DNA of 40,796 nucleotides from Cudoniella acicularis (taxonomy: Eukaryota; Ascomycota; Leotiomycetes; Helotiales; Helotiaceae): the NCBI GenBank assembly GCA_013054445.1, contig JAAMPI010000376.1:1-40796 (forward strand). The letters run 5' to 3'. A model generated the notes under the pieces. That model ran no database searches. It saw only the letters and a list, made by a program, of their open reading frames with translations, and was not told where the DNA came from. The stretch's first letter is position 1. Each line of letters starts with the position of its first letter. The position numbers were made by a program, and so were the translations under genes. Positions 1-9,807 of this stretch are shown here, in pieces.

Positions 1-338
1 CAAGGGGTCTTGGTGAAGTGACTGATATGGGGTGATGGCTCGTATCATCTTTGGAGGAGGATTCGAGGAGTAAACGGTCAACGAGTCCTCTGCAGGTATT
101 GTTTGTGCACCAAACCCTTTTTGGCCTTGGCTTCGTCTCAACGAACCTCGGCCTGCACCCCTGTCAACCGAACTGACCGAGCGTGGAGAAGCCGGGGAAT
201 ACAACAAGCTAAAATGTACACCACCACCTTATTATTTCAAATACCTACACTCTTCTTGCAATCCCCTCACTTCGGTTTGCCTTTGATTTGAAAAACTGAA
301 CACCCTTTCACAGAGTTTCGTTAATCTTGCAAGCAATC
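1..338 (+). promoter_or_regulatory. Upstream region of the acyl-CoA dehydrogenase gene, with one CCTCGG box
   Basis: No gene is recognisable here. The stretch ends in CT-rich sequence and a short leader before the ATG at 339. A single CCTCGG hexamer lies at 146-151, about 190 bp upstream of that ATG. In Aspergillus, CCTCGG is the core recognised by the fatty-acid-responsive zinc-cluster regulators FarA/FarB, which control beta-oxidation and peroxisomal genes, so its place before a peroxisomal acyl-CoA dehydrogenase is fitting. One hexamer in about 340 bp on two strands is expected by chance roughly one time in six, so this is suggestive only. Confidence 0.35.
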
Positions 339-1912
339 ATGTCTGACAAGATCCCTGCCATTGTGAGCTTCTCCTCCCACTCTTAACCCCGCCCCATCCC
401 CTTCAGCAAGCACTAATTTGGGGTTAAGGCTGTCAACAGAGTCAGCGACCATGCTAAGAAGACTCTTGACCTCGTCAAGAAGTTTGTTGACGAAAGATGT
501 ATTCCGTGAGTATTTGCCCTGCTCCTTACTCTGCTAGGAAGTCCGGCTAACAACTGGCAGCGCCGACCCCATATTCACAGCACAAATTGGTGAAGGGGCA
601 AAACGGTGGGACCACCACCCTTCTATCATTGATGACTTGAAAGCGGAAGCAAGGAAGCTCGGATTATGGAATATGTTCCTCCCAAAAGGCCACTACAAAG
701 AATCGCCCGGTTTTACGAATCTCGAATATGGATTGATGGCAGAACATCTCGGGAAATCGAGATGTGCGTCTGAGGCTGTCAATTGTGCTGCACCAGACAC
801 TGGAAATATGGAAGTGTTGGCGAAATACGGCAATGAGGCACAAAAGAAGAAATGGTTGACACCCTTGATGGAAGGAGAAATTCGATCCGCGTTTCTGATG
901 ACAGAGCCAGATGTTGCTTCATCAGACGCCACAAATATCCAGTTGAGCATGAAGAAAGATGGCAATGACTGGGTCCTCAATGGCCAGGTAAGGGACCGGT
1001 ACTGTGAAAAACGATGCCCCATTCTGACTTGTACTAGAAATGGTGGTCGAGTGGAGCTGGTGACCCAAGATGTAAGATTTATATCGTGATGGGGAAGAGT
1101 GACCCTGAAAACAAGGATGTTTATAAGCAACAATCGGTAATTCTGGTCCCATCTGATACACCCGGCATCACCCTCAACAGAATGCTTTCTGTGTATGGTT
1201 ATGATGATGCTCCTCACGGCCATGGACATTTGACATTCAAGAACGTCAGAGTCCCAGCAAGTAATATGGTTCTCGGTCCCGGACGTGGATTCGAGATTAT
1301 TCAAGGCCGTCTTGGTCCCGGCAGAATCCACCACGCCATGCGTGCAATCGGTGCTGTAAGTTAAGCTTCGGTCTAAATATTCGTGTCATACTTACATATT
1401 TCAGGCGGAGCGAGCTCTGGAGTGGATGCTGATGAGAATCAACGATCCAAAAAAAAACTCCTTTTGGCAAGCAACTCAAAGAGCACGGAGTTATTCTCGA
1501 ATGGGTTGCTAGATCCCGACTCGAAATTGATGCAGCACGTCTGATTGTCCTCAACGCGGCCATCAAGATCGACGAGCTTGGCGCGAAAGGAGCATTGAAA
1601 GAGATCGCACAAGCAAAGGTTCTTGTGCCACAAATGGCACTCACAGTCATCGACCGAGCAGTTCAATCATTTGGTGGTGCTGGAGTATGCCAAGATACCC
1701 CACTCGCAAACATGTGGGCGGGTATTCGAACTTTGAGATTAGCTGATGGCCCAGATGAGGTGCATCTAAACCAGATGGGTCGAAATGAGAACAAGAGAGG
1801 TGCGGAAGCTACAGCACTCATCAAAAAGCAAGCCCAAATCACCAATCAGTTATTTGCGCAATACAATGTGGCCAGGGAAGAGCCTGGGCCACAATCCAAG
1901 GCAAAATTGTAA
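339..1912 (+). CDS. Peroxisomal acyl-CoA dehydrogenase (ACAD10/11 type), frameshifted in the last exon
   Basis: FAD-dependent enzyme catalysing alpha,beta-dehydrogenation of acyl-CoA, the first step of beta-oxidation. Exons: 339-362, 429-505, 561-987, 1038-1355, 1405-1912. The intended product is about 450 aa. Visible family segments are [13 protein letters not shown] (about aa 147-159), [14 protein letters not shown] (aa 177-190), [19 protein letters not shown], and DGPDEVH near aa 396-402, the region that holds the acidic active-site position in the family. The C-terminus is AKL, a class 1 peroxisomal targeting signal, so import into peroxisomes rather than mitochondria is inferred. Intron 1 must use an AAG acceptor (426-428) to keep frame. 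Exon 5 contains nine A's at 1449-1457; eight are needed for the conserved frame. As read, translation stops at TAG 1510-1512 after about 317 aa, losing the C-terminal domain and the PTS1. Family assignment is secure; the break is probably a sequencing error. Confidence 0.9.
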
Positions 1913-2265
1913 ATAGATAGTTGTAAATATTAGCCACTAGCCTTTAAAAAACAATTCCTTTTCATGTGACATTTAAAGCCACTGACAACGAAGTGAAGTG
2001 TTGGCAATGAGTCACGTCACTCCAATACTTCTTGAGGGGCACTTCGCGCGTTGCTTGGCCGTTGCTGGGCGGCCCCTTCCCTTGTTGACATGAAAACCGA
2101 CAGGGACACATTCGTACTTTTTAATCAAGACTCGACCCGCCATTCTCCTCCGCACCACAGCCAAACTCCCTTTCAAGCACTCAATCACTCTGTACTCGGA
2201 AGATACATTAATTGCATACAAAAATCTTCAATCTCGCAAAACAATCCAACCCACCTCAACTCGAT
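1913..2265. other. Intergenic: 3' end of the ACAD gene and promoter of the Spo12-like gene
   Basis: There is no gene in these 353 bases. The left part is AT-rich 3' flank. The right part, from about 2120, is C-rich and A-rich leader before the ATG at 2266. I see no repeat or RNA gene. Confidence 0.6.
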
Positions 2266-2726
2266 ATGTCTTCCAGCGTCCTCGCCGACCGGGACATCAA
2301 CGCCACGAGCACCAACACAGCAGTGAAGGCAGATGGAAAGACGGATGTTAAGAGCATGGAGTATCACCGCCAAGTGTTGCAGAGCAAGCTTGACGAGGGA
2401 CAGTAAGAAACGATTCTCAACATGGTGCACAAGAAGAACCTAAGCTCACCACCTTCCTACAGAGGCAAACAAACATACATCTCCCCTTCCGACAACATCA
2501 TGAGCCCTTGCACTGCCAAGCTCAGCGCATATAGAAATAAGCAGGTTGGAAAGTAAGTTTTATCGTTTATAAAGCTATGAGCACAATTTCTAACACAAGT
2601 CCTAGGGCCAAGCCAAAATCACTCTTCGCAAAGACTTCAGCCAAGAACTTTGCGTCCGGCGGCTCCATTTTCGGCTCGCAGATTTCCAGTCCTGGCAGCG
2701 AGGAGAAGAAGCTCGATGGGCAATGA
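2266..2726 (+). CDS. Spo12-family mitotic-exit regulator
   Basis: Exons 2266-2402, 2463-2552 and 2606-2726 give a 115-residue protein. The central exon encodes the Spo12 signature: YISPSDNIMSPCTAKLSAYR, about aa 51-70, followed by NKQVGK. The motif contains a serine-proline site (SP in MSPC) of the kind phosphorylated in budding yeast Spo12. In Saccharomyces, Spo12 acts in the FEAR network, helping release Cdc14 from the nucleolus at anaphase. The rest of the protein is polar and Ser/Lys-rich with no membrane segment, and ends in SGGSIFGSQ plus an acidic tail. The ATG at 2266 is the first in frame. All three splice junctions keep phase and have CAG or TAG acceptors. Family identity rests on this one short motif; the cellular role in this fungus is inferred. 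Confidence 0.8.
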
Positions 2727-3198
2727 TAAAAATCGTTTCCGAGATTCTACCACATGGGTTGGCTTGTATGAGTATTTAATGACATCGGCGAGGATTGACT
2801 GGGAAATTGGTCATTCTCACCACCATTCTTTTTCACACACAAAAACTGTTACGGGGACAGTATGGCATACCGTGAAAGACATCTGGCAATCAAGTCCACG
2901 AGCAAGTGTTCAAGGGAGGGATGCTATTTGGTTATTGCTGGGCTTGGGGATGATGTCTGGCCATCGATTGTGTGCATGGCATTGGGTAATGGAGTTCTTA
3001 GGGCAACTGTGTCATGACTTGCTTTTATCGATAGGGTTGTCTACTATTGGACATGAACAGGGGAATTGATGACCTTTCTACGACTGCAGTCTTGTTGGCA
3101 TAAACTCGTGATACTTCTATATCAGGAAGGCGCTCCTTCTCCGGCCTGTTCTTTCAACCATTCCTTTCAAATTCTCAGGCGCTGCCTAACGACTCCAA
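2727..3198. other. Intergenic between convergent genes
   Basis: These are the 3' flanks of the Spo12-like gene (+) and the DRG2 gene (-). Reading frames open across it, but they have no recognisable protein content and overlap the Spo12 stop. Nothing else is seen. Confidence 0.6.
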
Positions 3199-4589
3199 CT
3201 AAGCCCGCCAATTGCTCACGATGCTGACAACATCCTCGTCCTGCACCACATGTCCTAAGCCCACTCGCTGAGGGACATGTCTAGCACTTGCTCCCCAAAC
3301 CAAGGCATACTTAAAAGTATCCTTCAAGCTTCTATGAATCTGATCACAAACATCCTCAATTGTGCTCTTGTTCCTCACAATCAGCGCTTCCCCGAAGTCC
3401 GGATCCACGCCCTTCCTCTTGGTGTAAATTCTGATCAACCTCAACTCCTGCCAGCACCGCTCTACAACATCCTGAATTCCTAGATCCAATTCGCAACTCA
3501 TGACTACCGTGTTCGACTCCCTCGCCAACTGGTCCAGGAAATCCAGGGAAACAGAGTCAATTTTGTTGTAGACGTAAAGACACTTGATGTATTTTCGATG
3601 GTCTTTCATGATCACGTCAATGAAATCGTCTACAGTGACATTTTCGTCTCTGACCAGGACTTCGCAGTTGAGAATCTTGTAGTCTCGAAGGATGTTGTAG
3701 ACCATTTTTTGGTCGATATTTTTTGGTGGTGTTTGGAAGGTTATTTTCATGCCGCCAGCTGTCTTGGGCTTCAAGTAGATATTCCTGGCCTTTATCAGTG
3801 GTTTCAGGTATACGATATGGGGCGAAAACATACGGTGGCTCCCTGTTCAGTCTTATACCAACAGCCTCTAACTCCGCTTCCAGCAATGCTCTTTGTTCTG
3901 CTTTCTTGGTAGCATCAAGAATCATCAAAATCAAATCACTCGTCTTGGCTGCGCTGATCACCTGCCGTCCTCTACCCTTTCCCTCGGCAGCCCTTCAATG
4001 ATACCCGGCAAATCTAGAATCTGGATCTCAGCACCTCCATACTCAAGAACCCCAGGAATAGCTGTCAAAGTGGTGAAAGAGTAGGCTGCTACTTCAGACT
4101 TGGTTTTGGTGATTTTGGAGAGGAAAGTGGATTTTCCGACGGAAGGGAAGCCAACAAGAGCGATACGTGCGTCGCCGGATTTGGATACATCAAAGCCAGC
4201 GCCGCCACCACCTCCGGCACCAGGACCGGGCTCGAGGAGCTGAGCTCTATAGCGCGCTAACTTTCTAGGATTCAAGTAAGTACTGGAATGTTTTTAAGGA
4301 CGCTTTGAGACGAACCCTTTGAGGAGGCCAAGATGGTATTCTGTGGAAAATCAGTATAGGTCACGTGGAACGGTTTTGGAGATTAGACATACCAGTTGCC
4401 TTGTTTTCTATTCTCTGTCAGTTCAGCCATCAACAGTGCTCTATAATCTGGTCTTTATTGGGGCACAGCCGGTACTCACTTTGCGTCCTCCTCATCTCAT
4501 CCTCGATTCTGCAAATTCGTCAGTGTCATCGAGTCACTCTTCGTTCGGAGCAGGACTCACTCCTTGATTTTCTCCGTGATGTTCACCAT
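3199..4589 (-). CDS. RBG2: DRG2/Rbg2-type ribosome-associated GTPase, with a one-base frameshift
   Basis: Developmentally regulated GTP-binding protein of the OBG/HflX superfamily; in yeast Rbg2 pairs with Gir2 and acts with translating ribosomes. Exons on the minus strand: 4589-4561, 4508-4480, 4407-4393 (only 15 nt), 4340-4316, 4264-3834, 3784-3199. The intended length is 371 aa, normal for the family. Seen in order: N-terminal helix ending [18 protein letters not shown]-loop GFPSVGKST (aa 71-79), switch segment [12 protein letters not shown]3 DLPGIIEG (aa 117-124), G4 NKID, and a C-terminal TGS domain from about IRIYTKRKG to [17 protein letters not shown]. The sequence and the K-N-K-A-T-E-Y start favour DRG2 over DRG1. 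Directly after DLPGIIEG one base is missing near 3991-3993, so the raw frame ends in TGA about a dozen codons later. Adding one base restores [17 protein letters not shown] and makes every exon phase add up. Intron 4 has an unusual GTTCGT donor. Confidence 0.92.
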
Positions 4590-4874
4590 ATTGACGGTAA
4601 TTAGATCTCACAAGCAGATCAAGAAAACCCACCGAGATATACTCGGTCGTTGAATTGAAACACTCAAAAGTATCAAGTCGGAATTGCCTTCGACTCAAGA
4701 ATTAAGGCGGTGTGGGGCGGCAAATCCATGACGCTAGGCTACTTTCAACTTACCCGGTTCACATGCAGGTAGAGTCCAAAGACTTTTCTTACAAAGCCTT
4801 CAATTTATTATATCCTAATAACGCCTTACAATCATTACGCTAACGCCAACGCCGACGCCGCGGTATTGAATATC

Positions 4875-7800
4875 TCAAGCCGTGGAACCCAACTTTCCAA
4901 ATAAACTATCCATAGCAACCCACTGTCTACCACACTTATCCAGGTACTTCTCCACAATTCCCTTCAGTGTGCCAAACCTCACACGATTATGTTCAGCAAG
5001 TGCCAATACTCGTTCTAGTTATTATCAGCTTGATACTAGGGTTGGGTGACATGTCAGTTGACTTACCCTTTTCAGCTCCTTTGGCAACCTCTTTGGCCTT
5101 TTCAACATCAAATAAAGATGAGAAATATAACAGCTGATTGTATATCATCTTCTCCGTGTACTCATAATGCATCTTCCCGAGACAACCATTCCCAAGACCC
5201 TTAGGACCCAAGCATCGATGACCGTAAACACTCATTTGTCTCGTTCGATTGCCACAAGCTTGGTCATCGCAGACCAGCCAGCCTTCGTAATATTTGCTGG
5301 TTTGTTGTCTAATTTCATGCTCGAGCTGAGCCACGACGGAAATATTGGACAAGGTTTGGCCACAAGTACAACTTATACCGGCTGGAGAACATCTTTCGAG
5401 GCTACCTGCTAGGCCCTCGAAACAGAACGTGCTTTTACACGATCTGCACCGGAGCTCAAGTCGCGAAGCATCCTTAAAACGGACAACATCTTCGATCTGG
5501 CTCTCGAGCGGATGTATCTCGGCCTCGTCTCCCCCGTTCGATATATTGTTACTGATGCTGTATTTTCGAACATCAAGACCAAGACAGTCGGCGAGACGAA
5601 CAGTGTCAGTTCCAGATATATTCGCGCACAAACGTTCAACAGAAGGGAATATCTGCTTGTATAGATACCACTCTACATCGGGCTTTAGTCCAGAATCTCG
5701 CTTGATTACATCTTGTGGTGTGTAGGAACGCTTTGCAGCGGATTCGGATGATGTCTTTCCGTCGCCGGTAACAATGTAGGCGATGACATCGTCCTTTCGA
5801 ACCGTCTTGCCTCTGGAAAGCTCTCTCAAGGCGACTTGCACTTGTGGCATACTGTCTGCGTTAGGATAGTCCTTTGGTGATTTTCCAAGCTTGGTGTATA
5901 TTGTGTATTTTCTAGTCGGAATAGCGTCCTCTCGCATTTTGGTAGAGATATCCCGAAGGTATTCATGGATGCGGGTGACAACGACTTCCGCATCATCACC
6001 TGAAAGGATTTCGTTCAAGAGCTGGGAAGAGACCTCTTTCGATAGGCCACAGTATTCTCGGCGTTTCATGTCTAGGCCCTTGACCTCCATTTTATCAACA
6101 TACTTGCCATTAACCTGGACAAGATTTATCGCTGCATATTTCTTCTTTGCCTGAAGCAAGATGCGGCGAAAAACATTATCGATGTCGATCTCGAGAAGCC
6201 TATACCGATCATTCACAGCCTTTTTGAATTCATTGCCCACTCTCAGGGCATCCTCGACGTTATCAACATTTGCATTAATCATGACGGAGTCAGTATCTCC
6301 GTAAATGACCTGGAGCGAGGTACTCTCTGCCAAATCTTTCGTACTTCGTAGAATCTCACGTCCCTTGAATGTTGTGAGAACTGCTAAAGGCCTGGCATAG
6401 AATCTGGACTTCGTATAGCCCAGACAACCATACATAGAATTTGCAGTAAGTTTGAGAGCAAGTTGCTTGATATCCCAAGTCGCAAGTTGTTCTGCTGTTG
6501 CGTGCTTATCTTTCATGTAACTTTTGACTTCCCGTCTGCGGCTAACCAAAGTGGCGATGAGCTTAGGCAGAATTCCCTGTTCTTGGTCCGCAGGAACTTC
6601 CGGGACTCTCTCCTCGTCATCAGACTACACAAGGTCAGTAAAGAACTTATAGCTCCTTTCGGCATAACTTACAAGCTTCGTTCTATCGACTGTAGTGAAA
6701 CAAATGTTGAATTCTTGGATGATACTTGGATAGAGGGAGTTGAAGTCCATAACCAAAACAAATTTGTCGTACAGTCCTTTTGCTGGCTCGAAAACAAGAC
6801 CACCTTTGTACTTGTCCTTCTTCTTGACGTCTCCACTTTCCTCATTGAGACGCTCCTCCTCAATCTGCTGCTTACCTTTGAACACAGCCTTATCGGGACA
6901 GATATATTTGTTGCGGTGAAACTCATGTAGAAGAATATACTCGTTTCGCTCGGCGCGGGTGCCAGTAAGTGTTCGAGCCCATGAATTTCCCGCAAGATTA
7001 GTCAAAACCTTTGACAGGGGAAGCATTTGCACCTTCAAAGCCAAGGCAGCAATGAAAAAGGTATCCGCTTCGCAATGGCTTACATAGTCCATCAAACCGT
7101 CTTTTGAAGTCGCCCAACTCTTTAGTGCCGTCTCATTGTCAATTTCGCGTCGATCGGTACCAGGGAGGTAGAGACTACACATTTCAGTGAGACTCCACGA
7201 TGTACACTTGGTCATTGTCGATTTGCCGCAATCGTTGGCCAGATCACACAAAAGTCGTCCAGAAAGTAATGAACGCTCAGCAAAAAAATTGCCTCCCGTT
7301 TTGCCCATTGAACTTGGCCATTGGGTCCGCCTCATCCGGCCAATACGTGACCATTGGGGTATTTTTTTCGCTTGAAGTCGACTGAGCAGGATACTAAAAT
7401 CCACGCCTTCAAGTTGATGACCAACGAGAACATCTGGATCAACTAGATTGAGCTGAGCAAGGAAGAAACTCAGAATTTCTTGTTCCTGTTTTACCAGTTT
7501 CACAAGGCCCTTCGCCCGACTTTTGACCTCTGCATCAAATCCGATGGGAAAGCTTGCCCCTATTGGTCTGATGATAGTGAAAGTTCGGCAGGGGAGCTTT
7601 TCAGGAGAAGTGGTGTCTATAAGAGAGATGTCATTATAGATTCGTGCGCTGATGGCGAGAATCTCCTGCTTATTGTCCTTGACGTTAAGTACCGTCCTCA
7701 ATGCAACGCTCATTATCGTCAACGGTGGTGCATCTATGTTGTCGGACTCGCTCATAGGACTAATCGAACTTGGCTTTGACACCTGGACTTCCAATTTACA

Positions 7801-9485
7801 ATGCGAGGCATTGTTAAGTACTCCGAACTCAGCATCCTCAATGCTCAGCCAGCATGGGCCCATAATGTTTTTCCACAATACGAACTGCTCAAATAAAGGT
7901 GTATTGGAACCAAAGACATGAGAATAGGTGGATCCAGTCTGGTGATCCGGCTGAAGTTGGGGTTCTAAAATAATCAGTATTGCAAGAATCTCAGCCTGGG
8001 AATCAAACTGAACTCACTAGAATATGGGTAAAAGAGTTTGAGATATTCCCCTTCCTTTGGGACGTCTGGGAGCTCAAAAGCGTATTTCCTAGTGCACGGC
8101 TTTATTTTGTGCATTCCGACTCTCAATCCGCCCATCATTTCATCTACCTCTTCATAAACATCCTTCATATCGATTTCTTCTGTAGTATCCCGGCCATTTC
8201 GTTGTCGATATTGTCGTGGCAGAAAGAAGAGTTTCCGAAGAATGTTGTCCACCTTTACGAAGCAACTGACATAAGAGCCAGTCTTTTTATTTTGGACTTT
8301 TCCAAAAAGACATAGGCTACCATTTATCTCTGTGTAGTCGGTCCAAAACATCCGGAGACTTCCATCCTCTTCGATTGCGTCGTTATAGTCAAGCTTTCCA
8401 AATGTCAACGTTTCACTGGATTGGCTGCTGTTCATAACATTCAGTTTTGATGTCACATCAGTCCAGGCAGAGGCGTCGACATCGTTTGTAGTAGACCGTA
8501 CTGGGGAAGAACTAGCCGGCGACGGGTATGGCTCAACCTTCTTGATCTTTGGGGCAGGTCTTGTACCAGACATATTGACGCTGGTGGTAACTATGCCATC
8601 AGCTTGTGCAACTTCCATCATATCATCTTCGTCCTCTTCCTCGGGCTTGATAGCAATGTTGGATTTTCGTTCCACTGCTTTTGCCACTGGGGACGAGGGT
8701 TGGAGGTCGGTCATAAGCATATCGCCGTCATCTATTCCTGCCATAAAGTCGCCTTCATCGTCAAAATTAGACTCTATGGGAGGAGTAGGGCCCCTATCAT
8801 CCGCTACTCTCTTCTTCTTCGATGCACGTCGGTGGAAATCCTCAACGGAGGGAGATAGTGCACGGGCTCTTCGTTTGTCCCGTTGTCTATTTGCTCTGTT
8901 TGGTTGTGGGACCGGTCGAGGTATGTTGCTGTCTACTTCACCGAGCAGACCGGCCAAAAAGTCATCGTCTTCCTTTGTTTTAACAGGCTGCAAAATTATT
9001 AGCAGACTCCTCTATATTTGGAATAATTCCTCACTTTTGCTTTCGCCTGTGCAACAATGGGACCTTTCGTAAAGTAATTGCTGATTCCCTTGTCGGTGCT
9101 CTCCTTCTTGGCTTTCTCCTCTTCTCGTTTTCTTTTAGCTGCGATTGTTAGCTTCGTTGATCAATAATCGGGGGTTTTAGAACATACCAGCCTTGCCAGA
9201 CTTTCCTTTGACTGGCAATTCCTCTTCGCTGTCTGTGTCGTATCCAGGTCTCTGATCCCATTCCTCCCGTCCATCATCTGCGTATCCCTCGCCATTGTCG
9301 TCTATAACGAAGTCGTCCTGATTCAGGCGCTCCCGCACAACCTTTTTGTAACCATCCTCGTCAACTTCCTCGTACAAATCCTCTTCTTGCTGGACTTGAT
9401 ATGTGTCTAGACGCTTCTTGCCGGATTCTCGAAGGGCACGTAACTCTGCGAATTTCGAGCGTGCAGTGGCTGCTTTAGTCCCCAT
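4875..9485 (-). CDS. POL1: DNA polymerase alpha catalytic subunit
   Basis: Family B replicative polymerase that extends primase-made RNA primers at origins and on the lagging strand, in the nucleus. Exons (minus): 9485-9188, 9138-9035, 8987-8018, 7964-6673, 6624-5067, 5014-4875; 1453 aa. The N-terminus has the polymerase-alpha block EDLYEEVDEDGYKKVVRERL and a DDDFLAGLL segment just after exon 3 begins. Polymerase motifs are intact: DFNSLYPSII (motif II, aa 864-873), KLTANSMYGCLGY (motif III, aa 946-958) and YGDTDS (motif I, aa 996-1001). The C-terminus has cysteine clusters (CRSC, CTCGQ, CDDQACGNRT, CLGPKGLGNGC) of the kind that bind zinc or Fe-S and contact the B subunit. The whole frame reads without indels. 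The start is supported by conserved N-terminal sequence. The promoter, shared divergently with a PPR gene, has an MCB-like cluster, so G1/S control is likely. Confidence 0.97.
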
Positions 9486-9613
9486 TGTGGATGGACGAAG
9501 AAGAAGCTCAATACAAAATTCTTCGTATGAGGCCCAAAGGTTGAATTGTGAAGGAAGGCAATGTTGTGATGCACAGAAGTTTGGCAACTTGGGCACTTGA
9601 GAAGAGCGCAGAT

Positions 9614-9703
9614 ACGCGAGTTAAAGTAGCATCAACGCGAAAATGGACGCGACGCGCGAATCCCTGCTCGCACCCTGCATAGGGGCGTTTTCGGCCCACG
9701 CGA
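9614..9703 (-). promoter_or_regulatory. Cluster of five ACGCG (MCB-like) boxes in the POL1/PPR divergent promoter
   Basis: ACGCGN occurs at 9614-9619, 9635-9640 (continuing as ACGCGAAAA, close to a Swi4 SCB too), 9647-9652, 9652-9657 and 9698-9703, all in the same orientation. They lie 129-218 bp upstream of the POL1 ATG. MCB boxes (ACGCGT core) bound by MBF drive S-phase genes including DNA polymerase alpha in yeasts. Random expectation for ACGCG on both strands in about 100 bp is near 0.2, so five is a real enrichment. The boxes also overlap an in-frame upstream ATG of the PPR gene, which argues that this DNA is promoter rather than coding. Confidence 0.75.
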
Positions 9704-9807
9704 CATTTGGCCTGATGTCTGATCCGAATCTGAGGCTCGAAAAAAGTTTTGTGACAGACGGCTTCTTGAAGATATTCCCTTCTCACTCGTCTGTCGCATT
9801 CTGTAGG

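Noticed and set aside
1446..1460. Programmed -1 ribosomal frameshifting at A-AAA-AAC in the acyl-CoA dehydrogenase gene
   Set aside because: The heptamer fits a -1 slippery site, but the downstream conserved frame needs a +1 (or -2) shift, so -1 slippage would not restore it.
2650..3069. Open frame of 139 codons on the + strand
   Set aside because: It overlaps the Spo12 exon 3 in another frame and its downstream part is 3' flank with no recognisable protein.
3785..3833. A second frameshift in DRG2 between REPP and NIYLKPK
   Set aside because: It is a normal 49-nt intron (GTATGT donor, CTGAT branch, CAG acceptor) that joins P-N-I-Y-L-K-P-K in phase.
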